Below are positions 1-7,319 of a DNA stretch of 64,000 nt, one piece after another. The notes beneath the pieces were generated by a model. The model was not told where the DNA came from. It saw only the letters and a program-made list of their open reading frames with translations, and made no database searches. The position numbers were made by a program, and so were the translations under genes. Source of the DNA: Caryophanales bacterium UBA5026 (lineage in GTDB: Bacteria; Bacillota_I; Bacilli_A; RF39; UBA660); NCBI GenBank assembly GCA_002416285.1, contig DICM01000020.1, forward strand, positions 29,058 to 93,057, read 5' to 3'. Position 1 is the stretch's first letter. Every line of letters begins with the position of its first letter.

Positions 1-647
1 GCTTCTTTTTTTGCTTCTGCTCTTAAAATAGCACTCTCTTTTTCTCCTTCGGCAATTAAAATACTAGATTTTTTCTCACCCTCTGCTTGAAGAATTTTTT
101 CACGACGTTCTCTTTCGGCACGCATTTGTTTTTCCATTGCTTCTTGAATATCGCGTGGTGGTAAAATATTTTTTACTTCAACACGAGTTACTTTAATTCC
201 CCAAGGATCTGTTGCTTCATCCAATATAGCACGCATCTTAGTATTAATAACATCTCTTGAAGTTAGTGTTTGATCAAGTTCTAATTCACCAATCAAATTA
301 CGAAGTGTTGTTGCAGTTAAATTTTCGATTGCATTTAAAGGATTTTCTACCCCATAAGTATATAATTTCGCATCTGTAATTTGAAAATATACCACAGTAT
401 CTATCTGCATTGTTACATTATCCTTTGTAATTACTGGTTGTGGTGCGAAATCTTTTACAATTTCCTTTAATGTAACACTATTTGAAATACGATCTATAAA
501 TGGTATTTTAACATGTAATCCATTCTCCCAAGTTTTAAAATAAGAACCTAATCGTTCAATAACATATGATCTCGCTTGTGGTACAATTTTCACATTTGGT
601 ACAATTAAAACCACAGCTAAAACCAAAATAATAATAAAAATTTCCAT
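1..647 (-). CDS. SPFH/band-7 (stomatin-like) membrane protein, 3' end missing
   Basis: This open frame runs off the left edge of the window, so only the first ~215 residues are visible. The ATG at 647 follows a GGAGGG ribosome binding site lying over the end of the nfeD-like gene. The protein starts with one membrane segment (residues 2-18, rich in I/L/V). A PHB/SPFH domain follows, with the family-typical stretches VPQARSYVIERLG, TLRNLIGELELD and WGIKVTRVEVKNI. After that comes the start of an Ala/Glu/Lys-rich coiled coil (EKQMRAERERREKIL, AEGEKKS repeats). Stomatin-type SPFH proteins form oligomeric membrane microdomains and are usually encoded beside NfeD partners, as here. I infer a role in membrane organisation. 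The substrate or client is unknown. Confidence 0.88.
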   Translation of the reverse strand, partial: MEIFIIILVLAVVLIVPNVKIVPQARSYVIERLGSYFKTWENGLHVKIPFIDRISNSVTLKEIVKDFAPQPVITKDNVTMQIDTVVYFQITDAKLYTYGVENPLNAIENLTATTLRNLIGELELDQTLTSRDVINTKMRAILDEATDPWGIKVTRVEVKNILPPRDIQEAMEKQMRAERERREKILQAEGEKKSSILIAEGEKESAILRAEAKKE

Positions 648-650
648 AAT

Positions 651-1070
651 CTATCCCTCCAAAATACTTACCTTTACTTTTACACCTGAAATCTCATCGA
701 TTCGTACTAAGGTGCCAGTTTCTATCATTGTTTTTGCAATCGCTGTCCAGCGTTTACCATCTACTTTTACTTCTCCTGGTTCAAATGGCTGTATCGTCTC
801 TGTCACAACGCCTTCCATTCCAATAATTCGATCTAAATTTGTTCGAACTGATTTCACTTTTAATTTCTTTGTTAAAAGAGGTTTTGTTAAAATCATCAAA
901 ATAACACCTAAAATGGAAAACAACCCAAATTGTAAAAGAAATGAATCTGTAAAAATAGAAATAATTAAAGCGATTATTCCGCTAAGTACAAACCAAATTG
1001 TTGTTAAATTAATTGTTAAACACTCAATAATTGCCAGTATTATCACAATTCCTAACCATATATATGCCAT
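651..1070 (-). CDS. NfeD-like membrane protein, partner of the SPFH protein
   Basis: A 139-residue protein with three hydrophobic segments (about residues 3-22, 25-42 and 45-63). They are followed by a small beta-rich C-terminal domain (residues 80-139) containing GMEGVVTETIQPFEPGEVKVDG and WTAIAK, the OB-fold signature of short NfeD proteins. The family partners with stomatin/SPFH proteins in the membrane (the YbbK/QmcA type of pair). The SPFH gene begins 3 bp after this stop codon, so the two are almost certainly co-transcribed. The start is the ATG at 1070, preceded by GGAGGTAGGT. The short form lacks the N-terminal serine-protease domain of long NfeD proteins, so no catalytic activity is expected. 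Confidence 0.9.
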   Translation of the reverse strand: MAYIWLGIVIILAIIECLTINLTTIWFVLSGIIALIISIFTDSFLLQFGLFSILGVILMILTKPLLTKKLKVKSVRTNLDRIIGMEGVVTETIQPFEPGEVKVDGKRWTAIAKTMIETGTLVRIDEISGVKVKVSILEG

Positions 1071-1119
1071 ACCTACCTCCTACTTGAAGTATACTATATA
1101 GAACGACAAAATACAACAA

Positions 1120-1144
1120 AAAAGGAAAGGATTATTTTCCTTTT
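1120..1144 (-). terminator. Rho-independent terminator of the 775-residue protein gene
   Basis: A 9-bp stem (AAAAGGAAA with TTTCCTTTT) and 7-nt loop, followed on the minus strand by a T run. The hairpin starts inside the last codons of the gene at 1132, so the stop codon is in the loop region. Confidence 0.7.
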
Positions 1145-3459
1145 CCCATTGTTTGTTCCTGTTCCATATTTACCTGAACTATTTCACCAGTTAATTTTTT
1201 TTTAGCATCAATATAATAGCTCTCCTTTGTTGGAGGAATCACATTAATGTTTTTATAGAATCCAACTACAGTCGTATAAGCAATATCAAATGCAGTATCA
1301 GCTACTACTTTGTCGAATTCAGTTGTGCTAACTTTACTTTCAGTGTCAGATAATTGATTTTTTAATGAACGAATTTCTTTTGCTTGTTCAAATTGTTTTG
1401 ATTTCTCTACAGTAATTGAACGAGTAGTATCATTAACTTTTCGTTCCATTTCAGCTATTTTTCTATCTTTTTCAGCTAATTTAGTTTCTGTAGAATATCT
1501 TACCTGTCGAACTTCATTTCTTAAACTAGCACTTTCGTCCTTCAATTTTGCATTTGCTGTTTCTAACAAATTCACTTCTTTTCGTGCTTCTGTTCCATAA
1601 AAATATTGCATATCACCAAGAAGAGACGTCATAACTTCTACCACTTTTGTAACCTTATTTGTCATATTATTTTTTATGTGGCTAGGTGCATCTTGAGGTA
1701 TTATAGCAGATAAAAATGATTCTAAATTAAATGTCACATTTTGTTGTGTTGGATCATTACCAGTCATATTATCTTTTATTGTATCAATTGGTTGTACCGT
1801 TGTTTGTTCCATATTCACATCCTTTATTTCAGAGGACATCTTTTGTGGTTGTATATCATTTAAAATATTGTCATCAGCTTGACCTTGCTCTAAAGTATGA
1901 GCAACCTCAATGTTTTCAATTGTTTCATTTGCATTTACCATAGATTCTTCCTCTTTAGTTTCTGAAGGAACACTACTATCATTCTTATGCTCCTCTTCCT
2001 CTTTTAAAATTCTAATAGCATCTGTTAGATCATCAACAATAATACTTGTCCCACTATTTTCAGATATCATTTTTTTATTACTGATTACATTTTTATCTAA
2101 AATATTACTATCTTCTAGAAATTGGGTATGATTCTCGACTAAAAAAGTTAATAAAGCAGAAAATTTTCCTTTACCATTTAATTCCTTATAATGTTCTTCC
2201 CACTTATCCACAAAATTATCACAGAATTGTGTTGCCACAATAAATCTATTTTGTAGTTCTATATTATTCTCTTTTTCAATTGATTCAGCATCTTTTTTAT
2301 ATTCTTTACTTGCACGCAATTCAGGCAAATTTTCTTCGCGAAGTTTTAAATGTTGCAAATAAATCTTTGTAGCGATTTGAATATGATCATCTGTATTATG
2401 ATCTTTACACCACTGCTCTAAGAAATTATCCTCTTTTTCTAATTCTTTTTTTAAATCAGCAATAAGACTTTTAGCCATATCAGAATCAATTTCAGTAAGG
2501 ATAGGATGTGTCTGTAAATAAATAGTCATTAAAACCATATCAAAATAGGCATTTGCATTTGCTTTTGAAATATTTTCATCCAAAGAGATAGGAAATAAAT
2601 TTTTCAAACCTCCTTTTTTAGCAAATTGATTATACTTTGTGATTGCTAATAAAAATCCTGTATTATCCTGCGTTTTATCTTCTGCTTTTTCTTGCCCCAA
2701 AAATGTTTCAGTTTCTAAATCTTCCATATATTTTTCTGTAGCAGTTATAAAAACCTTGGTATTGATAAAATTTTTTACAGCACCAGATAATCTTGTTTTT
2801 CCTGTTGTATCATCTTTGATAATTCCCTCATCACCGTCGGCTTGTAATTTATAAAATTCAGTTATAGCCATTTGGTATGCCATACTTTCTATAGGATAGT
2901 CGAAACTGTCCAATTTGTATAATCCTGTTTCAATATCCTCATATGCCATTTGAACGCCATCATATACAGCTTTTGCGAACTTATGTGACTTTCTTTTTAA
3001 TGAAATATTGGTAAAAAAATCTAAAGAAACCTTTGAATTAGATTGCAATTTTTTGTACTCTTCTTTTGCAATCACTTCTGCAAAACTCTTGATAGCATAA
3101 GAATCATATTTTGTTTTTAATCGATTAATAGTTGCTTCTTTAGCTATAAGAGGAATGGAACTAAATCGATCTGTTGGATCATCCACCACATTACTTTCCA
3201 TATCTTTTTTTTCATCAATTTGTTGCTCTATTTCACTAGCAAGTTCTTCTCTATCGGCAAAGTCAGCGTTATATTTATCAATTTTTTCTTGACTAGAATC
3301 TATCAGTTTTTCCAAACTTAAACTTAAGAGATTATTAACTCCCGGTATTTTACTACGAATAGCATCAGAAATATTCTTAAGAGCTTCTCCGTTTACTTTC
3401 GTTTTTGTATCACTTACAATTTTCTTTAATTGCTCAACTACAATCTCTATTCTATTCAT
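1132..3459 (-). CDS. Large cytosolic coiled-coil protein of unknown function
   Basis: I do not recognise this 775-residue protein. It has no signal peptide and no membrane segment, so it should be cytosolic. Residues 1-470 are mostly helical and charged. A Glu/Asp/Ser-rich low-complexity linker follows (about 490-560). A heptad-rich coiled coil spans about 626-710 (LAEKDRKIAEMERKV and similar), then a short C-terminal region rich in Gln and Lys. Its start overlaps the 3' end of the DUF1292 gene by 8 bp, which points to translational coupling and possibly a joint function. AGGTAGAAG precedes the ATG. Architecture alone would fit a scaffold or chromosome- or envelope-organising protein, but no family motif supports a specific role. 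Confidence 0.75.
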   Translation of the reverse strand: MNRIEIVVEQLKKIVSDTKTKVNGEALKNISDAIRSKIPGVNNLLSLSLEKLIDSSQEKIDKYNADFADREELASEIEQQIDEKKDMESNVVDDPTDRFSSIPLIAKEATINRLKTKYDSYAIKSFAEVIAKEEYKKLQSNSKVSLDFFTNISLKRKSHKFAKAVYDGVQMAYEDIETGLYKLDSFDYPIESMAYQMAITEFYKLQADGDEGIIKDDTTGKTRLSGAVKNFINTKVFITATEKYMEDLETETFLGQEKAEDKTQDNTGFLLAITKYNQFAKKGGLKNLFPISLDENISKANANAYFDMVLMTIYLQTHPILTEIDSDMAKSLIADLKKELEKEDNFLEQWCKDHNTDDHIQIATKIYLQHLKLREENLPELRASKEYKKDAESIEKENNIELQNRFIVATQFCDNFVDKWEEHYKELNGKGKFSALLTFLVENHTQFLEDSNILDKNVISNKKMISENSGTSIIVDDLTDAIRILKEEEEHKNDSSVPSETKEEESMVNANETIENIEVAHTLEQGQADDNILNDIQPQKMSSEIKDVNMEQTTVQPIDTIKDNMTGNDPTQQNVTFNLESFLSAIIPQDAPSHIKNNMTNKVTKVVEVMTSLLGDMQYFYGTEARKEVNLLETANAKLKDESASLRNEVRQVRYSTETKLAEKDRKIAEMERKVNDTTRSITVEKSKQFEQAKEIRSLKNQLSDTESKVSTTEFDKVVADTAFDIAYTTVVGFYKNINVIPPTKESYYIDAKKKLTGEIVQVNMEQEQTMGKGK

Positions 3460-3742
3460 CTTCTACCTTTCTCCCCTCACGTACAGCATCTCGCATTGTT
3501 TCCTTAACACGATTCCACTCAGTTTGATCTTCAATTTTAAGAATTTCAACATTCTTATTATCTACTTCATGATAAATACCAGAATGAACTATATACATCC
3601 CATTTTTATCTTTTTCATTAAACGTATAAACGATATATTTACGTTCAGGATTTTCTTCATAACTAAAAAACATTAATACTTCTGCTTCTACTTCATCACC
3701 ATCATCGGTTACAAAAGTAATCATTGGTTTAAATTCTTTCAT
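3452..3742 (-). CDS. DUF1292 (UPF0473-like) small protein
   Basis: A 96-residue acidic protein matching the DUF1292 pattern. It begins ITFVTDDGDEVEAEVL, then FSYEENPERKYIVYT, a Tyr-containing beta-rich middle and a helical end EWNRVKETMRDAV. In Bacilli such proteins (YrzB type) are usually found with the Holliday-junction resolvase YqgF and IreB genes. Here it is instead coupled to the 775-residue coiled-coil protein. Molecular function of the family is unknown. The start ATG at 3742 has a good GTAGGTAGGGG upstream. The stop codon lies inside the next gene. Confidence 0.75.
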   Translation of the reverse strand: MKEFKPMITFVTDDGDEVEAEVLMFFSYEENPERKYIVYTFNEKDKNGMYIVHSGIYHEVDNKNVEILKIEDQTEWNRVKETMRDAVREGRKVEDE

Positions 3743-3843
3743 AATTTCATCCCCTACCTACTGTTTATAGACAAATTATAGCATATTTCCCTATTTGTAG
3801 CAATCTTTTTTCTTAACTTTCTTGGAAAATAAAGGCAAAATAA

Positions 3844-3865
3844 AAAAGTTACCGAAGTAACTTTT
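3844..3865 (-). terminator. Terminator of the YfcC-like carrier gene
   Basis: A perfect 9-bp stem (AAAAGTTAC with GTAACTTTT) closed by a TTCG tetraloop on the minus strand and followed by a T run. It overlaps the stop codon of the carrier gene. Confidence 0.8.
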
Positions 3866-5339
3866 ACACTAATAGCATTGCAAGAATTAAAATAATTAAA
3901 ATTGCGATAAATGCCATTAATAAATATTTCCAAATATTCTTTAACCATTCAGTATAAGAAATATTTAAATATTTAAGACCTGCAACTAAGATAACACTTG
4001 TTGGTGCAACTAACATAACAAGTCCATGAATACTTTGATAAATTAAACCAATTAAAGTAGTGTCTTTGTATAATGATGAAAGTTGTGAAGTTAGTGAATT
4101 AATCAAATATGGGAAGTCATTAAAGAATAGACCACCAATTAGTGCGATTAATCCATTCATCAAAACATTCACAAAATTTCCTAAATCATAAGTTTTAGTC
4201 CATCCTAATATTCCATTTGCAACGGTATTGAAATAAGTACTACCACTTGAATCACTATTCATTAATAAGAAAATGATAGAAGCAATCATTACATAGAATG
4301 CTACTGGGAGCATCTCTTTCATACCATCGATGAAAGAACGAACCATATCTTTGAATTTTACATTGTAAATCCATCCAATTAAGAAACTTGTTACAATTAA
4401 TAAAACTGCAAATTCATAATTTGTCCAAAATCCAAGTGGATCAATACTACCTAGAATATTTTTGAAAATTGCAGTATTACCGATTGTGAAATCAGTAATT
4501 GCTTCATGAATGTTATTGAAGAATGTGAATTTAGCATTTACATTCGCCCAATTATACATTCCTATTAAAGTAAGAACGAACATTAATCCAAAAATAATTA
4601 ACATTGGTACGATACTTTTTTTGCTTTTTTCCTTTACTTCTAAGAATGGAATTTCTTGTTTTTCAGAAACAATAGTTTCCTCTTTTTCTTTTTTACCTTT
4701 TTTCTTTGAAATTTCTCCTTTTATCATTTTAGCAGATTTCAAAGTTACAAAAATAAGAAGTCCTACTACTAAAACAAATAATCCTAGACGATAACCAATC
4801 ATCTTATTAATATCTGTTCCAAAGAAATAAGAAATGTAACCATTGATATTAAACCCATAAGTTGAAGCCATATTACCAACTAAGATAGCACCAATTGTCG
4901 ATAATAAAGCTGTTATCTTTCCATAACCTAATAGTAAGATTACAGCAACAAAGAATGGAACTAATACAAACATTGGTAAAGTCAGAGCTGTTAAACTAGT
5001 TAAAATACTAAACACAAGAATAGAAATAACTAGAAAACTTTTCTCTTTTCCTTTGAACTTTTTCGCAATTCTTGAAACAAAAGCTCCATATGCCTCTGTT
5101 TTATTTAATACTCCATAAAGTCCTCCAATAAGAAGAATAACAAGAGCATTAAGAACAAATACACTACTTGTAAGTGTTACAATTGGATATCTTAATATAT
5201 CGAAGATTCCAAGTGGAGATGTAGAACCTTTTGTAAAACTACCACTTGAAAAATATCCAGTTGGAACGATCCAGCTTAATACGATATAAACTAAAAAGAA
5301 AATACCAATTGCTTTTAGTAAATCATTTTTCTTTTTCAT
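3864..5339 (-). CDS. YfcC/DcuC-type anaerobic carrier (membrane transporter)
   Basis: A 491-residue polytopic membrane protein with about 11-13 hydrophobic segments and a charged cytoplasmic loop in the middle (about residues 205-240, GEISKKKGKKEKEE). The N-terminal part (IVPTGYF, NALVILLIGGLYGVLNKTEAY), the mid segment TALTLPMFVLVPFF and the C-terminal VAPTSVILVAGLKYLNISY resemble the YfcC/C4-dicarboxylate anaerobic carrier group. Some members of that group move dicarboxylates and others basic amino acids or peptides. Substrate cannot be assigned from sequence. It is a single gene with its own terminator, and the radical SAM gene is transcribed divergently from its start. GGAGG precedes the ATG. 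Confidence 0.7.
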   Translation of the reverse strand: MKKKNDLLKAIGIFFLVYIVLSWIVPTGYFSSGSFTKGSTSPLGIFDILRYPIVTLTSSVFVLNALVILLIGGLYGVLNKTEAYGAFVSRIAKKFKGKEKSFLVISILVFSILTSLTALTLPMFVLVPFFVAVILLLGYGKITALLSTIGAILVGNMASTYGFNINGYISYFFGTDINKMIGYRLGLFVLVVGLLIFVTLKSAKMIKGEISKKKGKKEKEETIVSEKQEIPFLEVKEKSKKSIVPMLIIFGLMFVLTLIGMYNWANVNAKFTFFNNIHEAITDFTIGNTAIFKNILGSIDPLGFWTNYEFAVLLIVTSFLIGWIYNVKFKDMVRSFIDGMKEMLPVAFYVMIASIIFLLMNSDSSGSTYFNTVANGILGWTKTYDLGNFVNVLMNGLIALIGGLFFNDFPYLINSLTSQLSSLYKDTTLIGLIYQSIHGLVMLVAPTSVILVAGLKYLNISYTEWLKNIWKYLLMAFIAILIILILAMLLV

Positions 5340-5445
5340 TATTTAACCTCCACTATAATTATAGCAAATATTAATGAATATAGAAAGAATTTCGTTCTTT
5401 TTTCACTATTTTTTCACAAATTCTGGAAAAAAGGTAAAAATAAGG

Positions 5446-5464
5446 TATAATTGGTGGAGGTGAT
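5446..5464 (+). promoter_or_regulatory. -10 box and strong ribosome binding site of the radical SAM gene
   Basis: TATAAT at 5446-5451 is followed closely by GGAGGTGA at 5456-5463 and the ATG at 5468. No good -35 is visible at 16-18 bp. The 5' leader would be very short. Confidence 0.5.
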
Positions 5465-5467
5465 TAC

Positions 5468-6742
5468 ATGAATCTATTTCAATATAAGAGTGAAAACAAA
5501 CGCTACTATACCCTAGATAATTTCTATAAACATACCTTTGGAGAAAAAGTATTTAAAGTCAGTTTAAATGCTGGATTTACTTGCCCAAATATCGATGGTA
5601 CAGTTGGGAGAGGTGGTTGTATTTACTGTTCACCTTCCGGTAGTGGTGATTTCGCTGGTAATCTAAAAGATGGTTTAGTAAAACAATTTAACTCTGTTAA
5701 AGAAGTTCTTCATAAAAAATGGCCAAACGCAAAATATATTGGTTACTTTCAGGCTCATACGAATACCTATGCGCCTCTTGAAATCTTAAAATCATATTAT
5801 GAAACAATTTTAAATCAACCCAATGTGGTTGGTCTTGCAATTGCGACGAGACCCGATGCAATTACGGATGAATGCATGAACTATTTAGAAGCATTAAGTA
5901 AGAAAACCTTTTTAACAATTGAATTAGGATTGCAAACAATCCATGCCGAAACATCGAATCTTATTAATCGCTGTCACGATTTAGATACTTTTCATAGCTG
6001 TGTGATAGAACTTAGAAAAAGAAATATCAATGTTGTTGTTCATATCATTAATGGTCTTCCTTACGAAACGAAAACCATGATGTATGAAACTGTCAAATAT
6101 TTAAATAAACTAGACATTCAAGGGATTAAAATTCATATGCTCCATATTTTAAAACATACTAAATTAGGAATATTATATAAAAAAAATCCTTTTCCTGTAC
6201 TCTCAAAAGAAGACTATATTCAAATCGTTTGCAATCAATTAGAACTTTTAAGACCAGAAATTGTAATTCATAGAATTACGGGAGATCCAGATCCAATCGA
6301 ACTAATTGAACCATCATGGTTAACCAAAAAGTTTGGTGTACTAAATGCGATTGATCAAGAATTAGAAAAAAGAAAAACATATCAAGGATTTCAATTATCG
6401 ATTGAGCACCCATTAAAACGATTAATTGCAATAATATTAAGAGAAAGTGATGTTGTATTGAATCAAAATGAGCTTTATGAAGGTTTTATAAAGACGATTA
6501 CAAAAAAAGAATCATTAACAGCAATAAATAATTCTTATTTTGGAAAGCTAAGTCTCATTCTCTTAATGAATAAAAATTATAAAGAATATCTTCCCTATTT
6601 AAATAAAAAAGGAATGATTCTAATTTTATCAAATGAAAAACAAGATTTAACAGAGATAGGATATGATATTACATGTTATCATACAGAAGATATAAACTAT
6701 CTATATTGCATTCAAAAGAAACAAAAAGCTAGTGTTAACTAG
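5468..6742 (+). CDS. TIGR01212-type radical SAM protein (YtqA/YhcC family)
   Basis: Residues 1-300 match the YtqA/YhcC group of radical SAM proteins. The first iron-sulfur ligand Cys39 is in GFTCPNIDG, and the pair Cys51/Cys54 is in GGCIYC. Later come SPSGSGDFAG, YFQAHTNTYAPL, GLAIATRPD and ELGLQT. The Bacillus YtqA protein has been linked to modification of the wobble uridine of tRNA, but whether this copy does that is inference. It is about 100 residues longer than the usual ~310, with a C-terminal extension (about 310-424) I do not recognise. It is one of few plus-strand genes. Its last 8 bp overlap the convergent gene at 6735. Confidence 0.85.
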   Translation: MNLFQYKSENKRYYTLDNFYKHTFGEKVFKVSLNAGFTCPNIDGTVGRGGCIYCSPSGSGDFAGNLKDGLVKQFNSVKEVLHKKWPNAKYIGYFQAHTNTYAPLEILKSYYETILNQPNVVGLAIATRPDAITDECMNYLEALSKKTFLTIELGLQTIHAETSNLINRCHDLDTFHSCVIELRKRNINVVVHIINGLPYETKTMMYETVKYLNKLDIQGIKIHMLHILKHTKLGILYKKNPFPVLSKEDYIQIVCNQLELLRPEIVIHRITGDPDPIELIEPSWLTKKFGVLNAIDQELEKRKTYQGFQLSIEHPLKRLIAIILRESDVVLNQNELYEGFIKTITKKESLTAINNSYFGKLSLILLMNKNYKEYLPYLNKKGMILILSNEKQDLTEIGYDITCYHTEDINYLYCIQKKQKASVN

Positions 6743-6748
6743 CTTTTT
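6723..6748. terminator. Bidirectional terminator shared by two convergent genes
   Basis: A 10-bp stem (AAAAAGCTAG with CTAGCTTTTT) and 6-nt loop. It has a T run on both strands, lies inside the coding ends of both convergent genes and includes both stop codons. Confidence 0.8.
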
Positions 6749-7313
6749 TAGAACATGTGTAACCATTACTACTTAAATATGATTCTAGATCAGTTCTCGT
6801 CTTAGGATAAGATATCTCTGATTCCAAAATAGAATTGTTCGTAGTAGTTGTAATTACAAAAGTACTATAATCAATATTAATCTGAATAGTATAAGCAAAA
6901 TTCGGGTCATCAAAAGTCGAAGTTATTTCATACCCAGTTCCTTTAAGGTCAGTTGCTGTTTCAATATCTTCTTTCGCAAATTGATAATCATCCTCATCCT
7001 CATATTTGTAAAGTTTTGTTGTATTAATTGTAGCTAACTTGTCATTCTTCGTAGTAAACTTTACACTCTTAGTGATTTTTTCAATATCAGTATCCTCTTC
7101 TGGTAAAGAACAACTAATCTCCGTAATTACATCTTTTGTCTGTTCATTTTGCTTGTTTATATCATTATTTTTATTTGTATTTGTGGAAGTTGTAGTTTCA
7201 CGAAGTTTTCTTCTACCTGACACATAATCATCAATAGTTGGTAACAATAGAATAAATAAACCAACAATACCTATAAAAGCAATCCATATATACATTTCTT
7301 TTTTATTTTCCAT
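6735..7313 (-). CDS. Small membrane-anchored extracytoplasmic protein, unknown
   Basis: A 192-residue protein with one N-terminal membrane segment (residues 7-26) and a basic stretch GRRKLR. A Thr/Asn/Lys-rich linker (38-62) follows, then a soluble domain that should face outside, with two cysteines (about residues 68 and 187) that could form a disulfide. No family recognised. It starts 6 bp after the tex stop codon, with AAAGGTGATG before the ATG, so it is probably read from the tex transcript. Its 3' end overlaps the convergent radical SAM gene by 8 bp. Confidence 0.65.
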   Translation of the reverse strand: MENKKEMYIWIAFIGIVGLFILLLPTIDDYVSGRRKLRETTTSTNTNKNNDINKQNEQTKDVITEISCSLPEEDTDIEKITKSVKFTTKNDKLATINTTKLYKYEDEDDYQFAKEDIETATDLKGTGYEITSTFDDPNFAYTIQINIDYSTFVITTTTNNSILESEISYPKTRTDLESYLSSNGYTCSKKAS

Positions 7314-7319
7314 AATTCA

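Noticed and set aside
3754..3948. 64-residue minus-strand open frame
   Set aside because: It overlaps the end of the carrier gene and its terminator, has no family features and reads as a shadow.
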